Shown piece by piece: positions 47,300 through 58,537 of a stretch of 64,000 nt of DNA. The DNA comes from Candidula unifasciata. Its lineage: Eukaryota > Mollusca > Gastropoda > Stylommatophora > Geomitridae. A program made the position numbers and the translations under genes. The DNA lies in NCBI GenBank assembly GCA_905116865.2, contig CAJHNH020007035.1:275001-339000 (forward strand), in the 5' to 3' direction. The notes below the pieces were generated by a model that worked only from the letters and a program-made list of their open reading frames with translations, made no database searches and had not been told where the DNA came from. Numbering within the stretch: the stretch's first letter is position 1; each line of letters opens with the position of its first letter.

Positions 47300-48235
47300 C
47301 ACAATTGACTGCCTAGCATATTTCAGTGTATCTTCTCAGATGCATACTACAGTAATAGAGTAGGTAGGTAGGTATTGTACTGTGACAGGCCCAAGAGGCC
47401 ACAGGAAAAGCTATAAGTTTCAAATTGTAACGCGAAGAAATCTGGCCACCCATCAGTTAATAAAAGACCTTGCTTAGTCTTTTAGAGGTCTATTTGGCTT
47501 CCGGACCGACCCTGACGGACACCGACCCAGCTGTTTAGGCTCTGTACATTGGGCTAGACATCGTGGGTACGGGTGACTGCAGGGAAAGGTCTGTTGCCTG
47601 GCTGGTTTTACAGTATGTTTCATTTGCTTAGGTGGTGTTAGATTTGATTTCCATTGTGCATCCTCGTTAGGAGATAGTTTGATGGCAGGTCGCTATATCT
47701 GATTTGTTGGTCTGGTGGCAAATTTAAGTTTAACGTGTATGTTAAAAATATTTTGGTTTTTGCCATCGTTGAGGTAATCTCGCTAAGCGTATGATGTCAT
47801 TATCATATTTCCTTGTTAGCTGGAGATGATTAGCACTTTAGATTCTGCCTCTGGTCAAGCACGTTGGTTGTTGTTGATGTATTATTTGTAAAGTATACGT
47901 TAATTCTGTCTTCAGCTGAGTAAAATAAACAGCTGTTTAATGTGATGATTATAATTCATTTGCTTGATTTAATTTAGGATCAGTAGTCTGTGCACGTGGT
48001 TCGTCTAGGCGCGTGTAACCATGTAGTTATGTTGTCGTCATGTAACTCACTATACAGATATTCTTTGTCTGGGTTTTAGTAAAATATACTAGGATCCCTG
48101 CGCAGAAGAACCCCTGTCCTTTCTTTATTTTTCTGTTTTTGTTGTTAAGCGGGGAACTATTACATTTTGCCCTAATCACAATTTTCCTTTATCTCCCCTA
48201 CTTGTGTGTTTTTTCTTCCTTCTTTTTCTTCCTGA
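47300..48235. other. CARD-gene intron; possible solo LTR
   Basis: About 800 bp starting TGTGACAGGCCC (47372) and ending GGGGAACTATTACA (48170), with AATAAA near 47925. This is LTR-like, but no target duplication, primer site or internal gene can be seen. Confidence 0.25.
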
Positions 48236-48239
48236 TTGC

Positions 48240-48465
48240 ACAGTATCCCACCATGACATCACGCAAGCTATAAACACCCAGTGACAGAAAGTGCCAACAT
48301 GCGGATGAGGATCACCCGAGAAGAGGTCCAAGAAACTCCCTTTGAGCCGTTAGGCCATATCTATGGCTAGGTCATGTCTATGCCCCGGTTATATTCAGGG
48401 CCCCCGGCAGAAGCCAAGGCTGGGCTTTTCAAATAACAAAAAATTGCATCCCACAGGGGGACAGC
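48240..48465 (-). repeat. Repeat-B copy
   Basis: Reverse-oriented: CAGTATCCCACCATGACATC, TGCGGATGAGGATCACCCGA, GGCAGAAGCCAAGGCTGGGC. Confidence 0.7.
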
Positions 48466-48621
48466 ACATAATTCAAAAAGTAACAATTAAATAACATGAA
48501 GGAAAAAAGTGAATTTCTTACGAAATATACCAGGCAAAAAATTGTACAATATATTGTTTGAGTCTTCTTTGTTTAAATGTATAACAGGGAAACTTTACTT
48601 TGATATAATTAATTCTTGCAG

Positions 48622-48801
48622 CGGATTTTCCACTACTCGCCAAATCCATGTCAGGATATCACTACGGAAATGTGCGAGATTCTACGAACGGTCGACGGAG
48701 CATTGACGCAGAAAGGCTGAGCAGCCATCTGGAGGCGCTAAGATCAGAGATCAAGATGCTACATAATGACGTGACAGCTCTAAAAATGGCAAGGTCTTTT
48801 A
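48622..48801 (+). CDS. CARD/coiled-coil gene, coiled-coil exon 3 (180 nt, phase 1-1)
   Basis: Acceptor TTCTTGCAG|CG and donor TTTTA|GTAAGT, both phase 1. It encodes a polar lead and then ERLSSHLEALRSEIKMLHND followed by VTALKMARSF. It has the same 180-nt length and phase as the exon at 44061, and the two align along the helix (LxxxLExLRxEIKxLHNDVTALK against LQxQMNDLKRKMKKVHEDVTTLK). This is good evidence for tandem exon duplication. Confidence 0.77.
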
Positions 48802-48884
48802 GTAAGTGACGTAATGTTTGGTTCAAGGTGGCCAGTCTTTGCTTTGGTTTTAAAACATTGGGAAGGTTTCTTCTATGATGAATG

Positions 48885-49145
48885 CTAAGTGTTCTTCTTT
48901 GTCTTTTGTCTTCTCACTGATATCAGGTTGTAGCACAGTTTGCTGGCATCCTGTATTTTGATTTGCGCTTCTCGGCTGGCTTGAGTGACGGATTTGTTCA
49001 TCTTTTTGCAGGTTTCAGCTACACCATTCCTCCATCTCTTTCTTGGTCTTTCCCTCGCTTTCCTCTCAGATTTTATACTGTAAAAAGTCTCATTTGCAGG
49101 CTGGTCTGACTGCACTCTCAGTAGATGGCCACACCATTTCATTCT
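48885..49145 (-). pseudogene. LINE C-terminal fragment
   Basis: An 85-codon frame reads MKWCGHLLRVQSDQPANETF and RKARERPRKRWRNGVAETCK. A related piece lies at 53250-53335 (-). It lies 85 bp after the donor of the 48622 exon. Confidence 0.75.
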
Positions 49146-50249
49146 TTGCCTGTTGATATTTTATTCCTTGCCTGTCGATATAATCCAGACGTGGTCTTAT
49201 TCCAACTATCTCTCTAATGCTGGTATTCGTAACCCTGTCACGTCTAGTGTTGTTTGTAACCTTGCAGTTATTTTCAGTTCTAGTGCTTTATTTACTGTCC
49301 TTGTTTGGCACTAACATAAAGCAGGGATAAAGATGCTATTAATCATTTGCCGTTTTACTGGGATACATTTTGGTGTATAAGCAGTGGGGCTAACTGATAC
49401 GTGACAGCATTTGCCTTCCGTACTCTGGCTTCTATCTCTCAGTAGAGCCAAGTGTTACTGTAGATAATGTTGCATGTGCTGACGTATCTGTTCCCTTGTT
49501 GTCTTTTGTTTGTTTTATATGCAGGCTTATAGCGCATCCTTTTCTTCTAGCCCACTTGTCGGCTTTTTAAATGAATGGAAGGCACATATGCGACAGTTAG
49601 AGTGTTAAGATTAAAGTTTACATTTCAAAGGAGTGGTTTCATCCACCGTGTTTTGTATCATATGACTGGGTCTTTCTCGGCAGAACGGTTAAACACCTTC
49701 CGAGATGCTGGCACAAAGCACGAACCCCCTTATACCAGCGACAATCTCGAAGGATTTCTGTAAAATGTGCATTCTTTGTTTAACGACAGTAGTATAGTCT
49801 TATACAGCAACAGACTCGACGGCGCTGACGGCGCTCACCAAGATGGCGGGTCGCCACCTGTTTAACTAGGGTCAATAATATATTCGGCTTGTTGTGTGAG
49901 GTTTCTGGGTGGTCAGTGTTGGTCAGTGCTTGGGTCCAGGTATATGGTGCTAGACTTATACATAGGAAAGTATGAAAACCGACAAATAGGTCAAGCGAGG
50001 GCAGTGGGGTTTTTGGCTATATATGACGCGTAGTCTACCAAATAATATGTAAATACAACATACTGTACTACTAACAACGCAGTCCATGACACGAACCTTT
50101 GACCTGCAGAGACACGAGGCAAGCTGTTTAACTACAACCAGCTACAGAGATTGTCACTGTATGCGCTGACTGTCAGTTGGTTAATGCTAGATGCCCAGTG
50201 ACATCGATCGTGATAACATTACCATAAGTTGTTTGGGACGCTTTGATCA

Positions 50250-50500
50250 CAAGAATTGTTGGAACAACACCCATGGTTAAATTTACTGAGAAACAGAATG
50301 AAATTGTTTGACCATCTAATGAGAATGAAACCAACGATACCAGCAGCAAGAGTGTACAACCTGAAGATCGAAACACCAAGAGGCAGGGGCAGATCGAGAA
50401 GAATATGGATGGAGGGAGTCACTGACACCATGAGACTGCATATCACGGTATATCAAGCGAATGTGCGCGCCCTGGCTCGGCTGCTGATCGTCTGATGAGC
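50250..50500 (+). pseudogene. LINE C-terminal fragment
   Basis: The frame NRMKLFDHLMRMKPTIPAAR and ETPRGRGRSRRIWMEGVTDT is a retrotransposon C-terminal signature. Confidence 0.72.
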
Positions 50501-50699
50501 TGCGACGCCTAGCGGCATAAGCAGATATTGACAAAAGAAGAAGGAAATATGGCTAGCGAAACGGATTCAACACCCCTCCCCCTCCCTTCCCCCCAAAGTT
50601 ATAATGGGGCACCTGTAACGGCTTTATCGGCCAGGTTTAACAGGCAGAGATGTGCGGGTAACGAGATAACAATGATATTGATGCACCTGTCGTCCCCGT

Positions 50700-50880
50700 G
50701 TGGGTTTTCGAAAACAGAGTGCATTTGCCTGAGAGGCGAGGAACCAACATTCTGAATACACAAATAAATTATATCTGTAAAACGGATGTGCACGCAACAC
50801 TCAAATTGTGGAACATAACTAAAGTCCAGAAGAGTACGAACAACCAGAACTTTGCGCCGGTGAACGCGAAGAAGAAGTGT
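50700..50880 (+). mobile_element. SINE-A copy
   Basis: GAGGCGAGGAACCAACATTC, GGATGTGCACGCAACACTCA, CAACCAGAACTTTGCGCCGG, AACGCGAAGAAGAAG, running into (CT)n. Confidence 0.72.
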
Positions 50881-50883
50881 CTT

Positions 50884-50884
<1 letters not shown>

Positions 50885-50954
<70 letters not shown>

Positions 50955-50955
50955 T
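50885..50955. repeat. (CT)n microsatellite at the tail of a SINE-A copy
   Basis: A C-run then about 32 CT units, directly after the AAGAAGAAG tail of the SINE-A copy at 50700. Confidence 0.95.
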
Positions 50956-51415
50956 GTGGGTAGACCATCTTTTTTGCTGGCTGTCCATGCATCTGGTATT
51001 AGTTATATGTCGCCTTGCCACCCTATGACCTAATTTCGTACTACAGCTCTTTTGGTCACTCCTGAAGCCTGTACCAGATATCTCACTGACGTGGTTAACA
51101 TCCACTGGACAGCCAAAATGAGTCATCGAAATGATCTGACAGATCAAAACCCGAAGATAACTTAACTTACGGGGGGGGGGGGGGTGGGTCCTAACACGAT
51201 GCGTTGTTGTTATTTATTTTTTTTAGTTGGGCTGTGATATCTGTACCTTTCTGCCCAGAACATCTAATTCCAGCAAGTCCTTAATTGGTGGCATTTTACG
51301 ACATGATTGTTAAGGGGCTGTGGGTCTACTAACCCCTCCCGACTTCCATTGGACCCCGAAACCCAAGCGGAAAGGAACAGTTCTACAAAGTGCGTATTTT
51401 TAATACATTCCAAAG

Positions 51416-51614
51416 GTGTGCAGACAGACAGGTCAACCGACACATCTAGAACACTGGGGAGGTCCACTTCAAGACGTCACTTGGACGAGCCCTCTCTCAG
51501 CCCGACCAGACAGTCACGACTAGGCGACAATGTGCGAGAAAAGAACGAGGGTTGGTATTCTGACGTCATCCCTGGACCCATGCCTCACACGATGTTGCCT
51601 AGATACCCTTCCAG
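51416..51614 (+). CDS. CARD/coiled-coil gene, Ser/Arg-rich exon
   Basis: A 199-nt exon (acceptor CATTCCAAAG|GT, phase 1; donor TTCCAG|GTACAG, phase 2). It encodes VQTDRSTDTSRTLGRSTSRR, HLDEPSLSPTRQ and a C-terminal segment GWYSDVIPGPMPHTMLPRYP then S. It is basic and Ser-rich, likely disordered, with an SPT motif. The split Arg codon (AG|G) makes the junction RYS with either downstream exon (53497 or 57613). Confidence 0.7.
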
Positions 51615-51679
51615 GTACAGTCATGTGTGTAAATAAGTAGTTACGTGCCGTCTCCACAATAAAGGTTAGCTGCAATTAA

Positions 51680-51815
51680 CTTAGTCAGTTAGTCAGTAGT
51701 CAGTTAATTAGTTAGTCAGACAGTCAGTCACCTTGTAGTCTGTTATTCAGTCAGTTAGTAAGTCAGTTAGTCAGTCAATCAGTCAGTCAATCAGTCAGTC
51801 AATCAGTCATTTAGT
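51680..51815. repeat. Degenerate (TCAGTTAG)n tract
   Basis: TCAGTTAGTCAGTCAATCAG repeats beginning about 65 bp after the donor at 51614. Confidence 0.85.
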
Positions 51816-51839
51816 TAGTACCCTGAAGTAAGAGAGAAT

Positions 51840-52080
51840 AAACGAGCGGACTGACTTGCTGGCAGGGCTACGGTATGCACAGGAAGAGCTGTAGACCGGG
51901 CCCATAACACAATACTTGAAAAGTAAGCAGGACAAGAAGAGGATTCAGGAGAAGACGATGAATCGGCAACATTTACAAGACCAGAAAAACTTCATGCCAA
52001 AAGAGGTGTTACCAGATATGAACGATAAAAGGCAGCCAAAGAAGAATAGTAAATCAGGATAGAATTGGTGCTACCAGTCG
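51840..52080 (+). repeat. Diverged copy of the 32245-32560 repeat
   Basis: The same order of shared words as the 32245 copy, with stops and small indels. Both copies sit next to AACT/TTAG-type microsatellites. Confidence 0.55.
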
Positions 52081-52662
52081 CCACCAGTTAGCTTAAAGAC
52101 AATGGATGTTTCTGACTTCTCGTGTATCTCAAATAGTTTTCCCGTTGACTCATTAAAATGAGTTGTTAGTTTTATTCCTTCCGTTGAGTGTAGTTTTCAA
52201 ATTCTGTGGGCTCAAAAACAGGCTATATTACGCTAGATCTTCTCAGCATATGATCAGTTAAAATGATGATAGACTGGTACCGAATGAACTTCACGTCACC
52301 TCTGCCACTTTCTGTCTCTTCGTCTTGAACTTCATCTTGATATACAATAGTTCGCAGATTGTGGAGAGGCCAGTCGGCAATGCGCCTGATAATGATGCTG
52401 TTCATCCATCAATTCGTGCTATCCTCCCAGTGATATCGCTGATGACCTCTTGCCTTCGATATGAAGATCTAATCTCGTCTGAAGACCAAATGGCCTTTTG
52501 AAGATGTTGATAATGCAACACTGCAAGCGACCTTAAATATTTAAAAAAAATTGCAGCCAGTCTCTTGTTTAACAGAAATGCAACCCCATTAGACACTGGC
52601 TAACAGTCTTCATTTGAAATAAAGCATCACTAGTGCTTTTTTTTAAGCCCACCATAAATGAC

Positions 52663-52835
52663 GTCACGGGACAGTCCCATATTTTAGAGGGTGGTAAGAG
52701 CGGGTTTTCCTGGGTTTCTGTGCTTTAGCGCCCTTCTTCCAAGACCAAGGTTTTCGTGCGTTTACCTATCCCTAACCCTAATCAAAACTATGCGTTTAAT
52801 CTAACACCCCCTAAAATATGTGACTGTCCTGTGAC
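52663..52835. mobile_element. Foldback element with ~30-bp inverted repeats
   Basis: GTCACGGGACAGTCCCATAT on the left pairs with ATATGTGACTGTCCTGTGAC on the right, continuing inward as TTTTAGAGGGTG and CACCCCCTAAAA. The loop holds CCCTAACCCTAATC. No clear target duplication. Confidence 0.75.
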
Positions 52836-53496
52836 CTGTGGATTTCCCCTATTTGTGGTCTGCTAATAAGAAAGTACCGTATCATTTCTTTTGTAGTTAG
52901 AACAAATAGCTAGAATTCAGCTACGCCACTCCAAACCCCCACCCCCCCCCCCCCCAAAAAAAAAAACAGAGCGGTTCAAGTTGAGCATGATAACAATCTC
53001 GTGGTAGTTGTAAATCACAGCGAGTAAACAGCAAAAACGGTAGACTGTCACAACTGTTAAAGACGTTATAGTCTGTTATCTTGGATGGCATTTGTTTACA
53101 ACTGTATGCTGAAGTTGAATATACTGACACGCAAACATTCAAAGAAAAAGCACTAAAGAAGAAAAACATAGAAGAGGATGGGGAAAAAAAAGAGAAAAGG
53201 AGTAGATGAAGGAGATGTACAAGAAAAAAAATATTCTTCTTTCTTCCTTCCTTTTGCCATCTCACTGATACCAGGTTTTAGCCCAATGTCAAGGTCTTCT
53301 GTATCTGTCTGCCGCTTCTCGGGTGGCTTGGGTGAAGAGCGATAAATAAGGAAGATACAAAAAGACGACGAAGAAAGAAGTGGAAGGGAAAGAAGCAAAA
53401 AGAACACAAGAAATGAGGAGGGAAAGAAGGATAAAGAAGTTGAGGAAGGGGAAGTGAAGAAGAACTTATATTTATAATTCTTTTTTGTCTGTGCAG

Positions 53497-54834
53497 GTAC
53501 AGCCCACAGTTTGTGTACACCGGTCAGTACCCAGACACCGCCAGGTCGGCATCAAGGGCGGACAACATCACTAGAAGCAGCAAGAGCAAGACAAGGGCAG
53601 ACAACTACAAACCTGTCACCATCAGCAGGGACCACAGCTTTAACAAAAGCAGAAATTCCGACAAGAAAGAAGAGAAGAGGCCTTCCAAGAAGGTAGACGA
53701 GGAACATCGAAACCAGAAAAATATGTTGAACAGTAAGAACGGAGATAATAGTTTCACAGACTTTAATAAAAAGGACAATGATGACAGAATATTTGCAGAT
53801 AATTACAGATCTGAAAAGAACACACGTGAGCCCGTAGAAAAGGATATTATTGTGAACACTGGAAGCAATGAGATTCTGTCTCCGGTTGAAAACAATGACA
53901 TTTTCATGGATAGTAATAACATCAACAGTACCTATAACAGCAGGGACGACGAAGACATATTTCGGGAACTAGATAGAGATAATAATAAATTTAACAATGA
54001 ACAGTATGGAGACACAGACGGGTATAGAAGCAAGAGTCGGTTAGACAATAAAGACGACAACATGTCAACGGACTCAGAAGAGGATGATAAGTTTAACACT
54101 GTAAAGAATGATGAGGACACAGAGAGGGACAGAAGCAAGAGTCGGCTGGAAAACAAAGACATCAGAATGCTGGACCAACAAGGATCTCAGCAAAATCCAA
54201 ACGATAACTATAAGAGCCCCATGCAACCAAATGACAAAACAAACAACACATCCCAGTTAACAAAGGATGCACCATACACAGACGATAGAGTAGTAACATC
54301 CCCGGTCCCAACACCAGTGGGCAGAGAACGGCGAGAAATGTCCAACATCGATCGTAATCCAGAGGTAGTCACTCCACAGAAGTCACCTCAGTTGGTCTTT
54401 GATCGTAATCCGGAGATAGTCACTCCAGAGAAGTCACCTCACATGGTCTTTGATCGTAATCCAGAGGTAGTCACTCCACAGCAATCTCCTCGGAACGTCA
54501 CTGGGCGTATTCCAGAGATAGTCACTCCAAAGCAGTCACCTCAGATGGTCTATGATCGTAATCCAGATGTAGTAACTCCACAGCAGTCCCCTCAGATGGT
54601 CTCTGGTCGTATTCCAGAGATAGTCACCCCAGACAAGTCACCTCAAATAGTCTCTGAACGTGTTCCGAAAACAGTTACTTCAGAAAAGTCACTCCAGTTA
54701 GTATCTGACCGTATTCCAGAAAAAGTCACACCAGAGACGTCCCCTCAGTTAGTCTCAGATCTTGGGTCCAGAAATGAAAGTTCATCGAATGCACCTGACA
54801 ACAACCAGCCGCCGAAACAGAAGAAAAGAGTTCG
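53497..54834 (+). CDS. CARD/coiled-coil gene, 1,338-nt exon with eight 17-residue VTPxxSP repeats
   Basis: A 446-codon open exon (acceptor GTCTGTGCAG|G and donor GTTCG|GTGAGT, both phase 2). The first ~280 residues are rich in Asp, Asn, Lys, Ser and Arg, with two related segments (RSKSRLDNKD, RSKSRLENKD). At 54350-54757 are eight tandem 17-residue units of the form DRNPEVVTPQKSPQLVF, where each unit normally offers a Thr-Pro and a Ser-Pro site. The exon ends in a Lys/Arg cluster. No folded domain is recognised. Codon use is normal and the frame is clean, unlike the low-complexity frames elsewhere. Its 3n length and equal phases make it a natural cassette exon. Confidence 0.9.
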
Positions 54835-54836
54835 GT

Positions 54837-54890
54837 GAGTGAACGAACGAACGAACGAACGAACGAACGAACGAACGAACGAACGAACGA
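54837..54890. repeat. (GAAC)n microsatellite at a splice donor
   Basis: Starts inside the donor region GTGAGTGAACGAACG of the 1,338-nt exon and runs about 13 units. Confidence 0.95.
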
Positions 54891-55459
54891 ACTTTATTTT
54901 CAAAGGGTTACAAATTAGGCACGCAGGCCTGATTTAAATTCGGCCCTTCCAAACTTCCATCTTTCACACAGCAGTGAGCCAACATCACCCAGTAGCTTAC
55001 TATTGCAGAACTTTACTCCTACAGTAGTCTTGGAGAATGTCTCTTTATCATAAGCCAGATGTATTTTATCTCTGTTTTAAATCATCTGTAATATCATCAT
55101 TCTCTTACCTTTGTGGTCTTCATCTTCTCCACTTCTCCTTAAGACCAGCAATCCAATTTTAGTACAATTCGGTAAACCACTTCATGTAGCCGTCACGGGT
55201 ATTCTAATTATAACTCCATTGGAGACTGAAAGAACCCTGACTTTGACTTGTTATATTGCCATCCAAATTGCAACAAGTGATTTCACTTAGAAAACACCAG
55301 GAAGATAAGGGCAGGAGTAACACTGACCTACAGGAAAGCAAGGAGTGGTCTGGGGGCGAGGACAGGGACATTAAACCAGAGTCGGCGCATCTACCAGAAC
55401 CTTAGCCATGGCGCAATTAAAACAGACCACAAATATAACCGAGACTGCTGGAAGCTTCG

Positions 55460-55935
55460 TTCGGCTAGCTAACAGCAGGTTTAACGTAGTGGGACTTTTT
55501 TTTAACGGAATCCGAACGGAACAAGTAAAGATGGATGGTCAAATCAACAAGTTGCTGCATTAATCGCAATGCCAGAGCGTCTGCTCTCTCATTGCCTTTC
55601 ACAGCAGCATGACCTGGGACAAAAATGTAGGTAATTTTGCGAAACACTGCGTGCTGTATCAGATGGAGCCACTGTTTGCGTATGTGCCCCACCTTGGTCT
55701 TATGTAGTATGTTCAGTTAATCGCTGAGAAAACACGCATTAGTGAACTCATGATTATTCAGTCATTCTGGGGCTTTTGTCGCAGCCATTACCTCCATTGT
55801 CATAATGCTGGTGGTCAAAGCAAAGGCTCCACTGTCTTCTTTAATGATTTTGCCTTTTCTTTTTGCCGTCAAAGCCCATGCGCTTCGCTTCCGACGCATC
55901 TGTATAAATAACAGCATCTTCCGTTTATGTGTGTT
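55460..55935 (-). pseudogene. LINE RNase H domain fragment
   Basis: On the minus strand a stop-broken frame shows AVIYTDASE (first catalytic Asp motif of RNase H), DSGAFALTTSIMTMEVMAAT, GHIRKQWLHLIQH and VPGHAAVKGNERADALA (the GHxGxxGNExAD motif). It derives from an RNase H-bearing non-LTR element and lies in the intron after the 1,338-nt exon. Confidence 0.8.
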
Positions 55936-56194
55936 CCTTCACCAATACCTTCACTTCTTCATCACAATTCAACGACACAACAAAAGAATCAACCGTGGCA
56001 GTTTACCATGAACGCGCAGGGGATATAACTCTAAGGTAATGTCATTTTCAGTTTATAACGATTTTGTCCCCTGTTGGTTACATTTTAAAATATTTATATT
56101 TTAAGTTTAAACACAAATTCTCTTTTAATTTCTGTGTTGAAAATGAAACCTTTTTTTTTTCAAGTTTTAACCTATAACCTCTCTGTGTGGATTC

Positions 56195-56325
56195 CGGGAC
56201 CCTAGTGTAGGTGGAAAAAGAATAGACCTACACGCCAAACTCAAGCCCTGGCACAAAGCCAAAGACCAGGTGGACGAAAAACCAGGACTTTCCTCCTGAG
56301 TTTACAGTTGGTGAACAAAGAAGAA
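56195..56325 (+). mobile_element. SINE-A fragment
   Basis: GACCAGGTGGACGAAAAACC, AGGACTTTCCTCCTGAGTTT, ACAAAGAAGAAGAA tail. Confidence 0.55.
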
Positions 56326-56774
56326 GAATCTATAATCTATAACCGTATTACAGGCTGACTGATTAAATGATTGACTAAACGACAGTCCGTGACTGGTTCC
56401 TGAAAGTTCGACACCAGAGCCATCCGATTATTCGCAACTTGTATGTCAGTCCACTGGGATATATACAAGAAAAACCCGTTCAACCTCCTGCAATTTATAA
56501 CAAGCCCCTATAAGTGTTACATACAGCACTCCCTGCATACATACCCTGCAATCCTGACTGGGCAACTACAATCCTTACTCTTACAACTTGCTACACCAGT
56601 GTGATGTAGCAGTTACAGGCGTTCCTGTTTTTTAACATCTGTCAAGGTGGAAAAGGATGTCTGGAAATACCTTGTCCAGTGTGCAATATTTACAATCTAA
56701 TTCGTCACCTATAATTAGAGGCTTGAATGATGTAAAAACGACGGTCGGATTAGGGAATACAGTTAAAATTTAAG

Positions 56775-57005
56775 ACAGGATCGACTTGATTGCGCTGGAT
56801 TTTATCCCACATGGGTCCATCACTTAGAGCAAAATGGCAGACAGATTCGAACAAAGCGCGAATTCTGTAGTTTCAGCGTTGATCCACGGAAATCACGGTG
56901 AAAACTGACGTCGTGAACTGAACGACGCATCCGGGAAGCGAACCTAAGACCTTTGAAATAAAAGGAAAACGGTTTGACCGGTTCGCTCTGGAGCTCTCAG
57001 GTCAA
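56775..57005 (+). repeat. Repeat-F copy
   Basis: ATCGACTTGATTGCGCTGGA, TGTAGTTTCAGCGTTGATCC, GTCGTGAACTGAACGACGCA, GGTTTGACCGGTTCGCTCTG. Confidence 0.65.
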
Positions 57006-57009
57006 GGAA

Positions 57010-57600
57010 ATGTAGACCTGTTCACGTTTCCAGGCCCATCTGCACACTTTCTCAGTCTAATCTAGGTCAGAGGGGTGTCTCGTCGTACTGCTTTCTTCGA
57101 AAAGAGTCTCTCGTGTGATCAGTGGGTAAAAGGGTTTGGGTTAGGACCAGTTCTACATGTTCTGGATTCGTTGAAAGCTGTGTCGTCGTGTAGTATAAAA
57201 TACGCGACATCGACTCTGGTGTAACTGGACGAAAGACAACGTGATACCCCTCCGACGAAAAAGAGTCTATGAAAATATTAATAAAAGATCATACAATGTG
57301 TAGATGGGCCGGAAAACGTGAACAGGACCGGAAATGTTATTGCGTATCACACGATGATCGTTTGGTTGGAGCATATTAAAGAAGACAAGCTAAACAATGA
57401 CTCGTTGTCTGAGAAGTTACCTCGTTTGCATAGCGATAGTGGGTTTTTTTCACTGCTGTGTAATTTGAACCAGGGGTGTAATTTTTGTATAGATGTGTAG
57501 GGTCATCGCTGGAACTACATAGTTTGTGCTTTGTGTCATTGATGCTTACGTCAAACGGCTAGTTTCAATGTTCTCATACATAAATTACTAGAGTCACGAT
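57010..57600. other. CARD-gene intron, nothing recognised
   Basis: Between repeat-F (56775) and the acceptor at 57613. A 60-codon frame at 57318-57500 has no support. Confidence 0.5.
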
Positions 57601-57612
57601 CATCTGTCACAG

Positions 57613-57725
57613 GTATAGCGACACTTCTCCGCTTGATTACCATAATCAAGCAGGGGACTACGGCGAGCGACCAAAGACCAGGGCCACAAATCCCGCATAC
57701 AAGAGAACAGTCAGCAAACCTCCAG
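57613..57725 (+). CDS. CARD/coiled-coil gene, short Tyr-rich exon
   Basis: A 113-nt exon (acceptor CTGTCACAG|G, phase 2; donor CCTCCAG|GTGAGA, phase 1). It encodes YSDTSPLDYHNQAGDYGERP then KTRATNPAYKRTVSKPP. It opens with RYS across the junction, as does the exon at 53497, and is rich in Tyr, Asp and basic residues. No known domain. The call rests on two good splice sites and an unbroken phase chain. Confidence 0.75.
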
Positions 57726-57849
57726 GTGAGATAACTACATTAGTGACAGTCTGCTTGCCAGTGCACACACCCATTACCCCACATATTCAGCCACGCTTCC
57801 ATTCATGCTTTACTGTCTGTCTAGCCATGGATTTACTTACAACTTAAGG

Positions 57850-58075
57850 AACATAAAATATTGGTGGGTTGTGTGGTCAGCATCACATCAGCCGCCTTTA
57901 CTTCCCATGACCCTACCTGGTACTTACTCAAAGCTGAGTCGGCCTGGAATCCAAGGTCATTTCTGAAAACAGTCCGGCTCCACCAGGACGCGAATCCACG
58001 ACCCCGCAGAGGGCGTCTAGCCGCTACATCAACGGAGCTCCCATCATGTCTCTCTGTGCTACCTCAGTATTGTAG
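57850..58075 (-). mobile_element. SINE-C copy
   Basis: Reverse-oriented: GTGTGGTCAGCATCACATCA, CCTGGTACTTACTCAAAGC, CACCAGGACGCGAATCCACG (complement of a B box). It lies in the intron after the 57613 exon. Confidence 0.7.
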
Positions 58076-58537
58076 ATCCCGCTGAACAAGAATGCGAACT
58101 TTAGCAATACAGTCTCAGTCTGGCTCTGGTTTGTGAAGAAATTCTCCTCCCCCCACCCCTTCTCAGCATATGGATATCCCCCCCACTTTCCTCCCCTCTT
58201 GCCTCCGGCAAGATCCCCACGTCCCTTCCTCTTGAGTTTATTGCAAGATCCCCCATGCCGCCATTAAGTATATAACAAGACCACGACCCCCCCCCCCCCC
58301 CCCCCCCCCCCGGCCAACTCACCAAGAACAACAAAACTAAATGTAATTAAAAAGAGAAGGAAAATACACAACAAATTTAACAAGAGAAACAGAAAGTACA
58401 GAGATACATTTTGGTCAGAATGCGTTCTTATTCTATAATGAAATGCGCGTCTGTCTGTGCATTAAAAATAAAAAAAAATTACTTACCCAAGGACACTAAC
58501 TTTGTTTCACACGCCTATCCGTGATCTTTCTGGCCAG

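Noticed and set aside
46167..47302. Two ~365-codon minus-strand frames of poly-Leu/Phe/Ser
   Set aside because: Frames of the (GAA)n tract only.
47372..48171. Solo LTR
   Set aside because: TG...CA ends and a polyadenylation signal only; no target duplication or second copy in the window.
49575..49763. 62-codon plus frame between CARD-gene exons
   Set aside because: Resembles part of the repeat-F family and has no phase-compatible splice sites.
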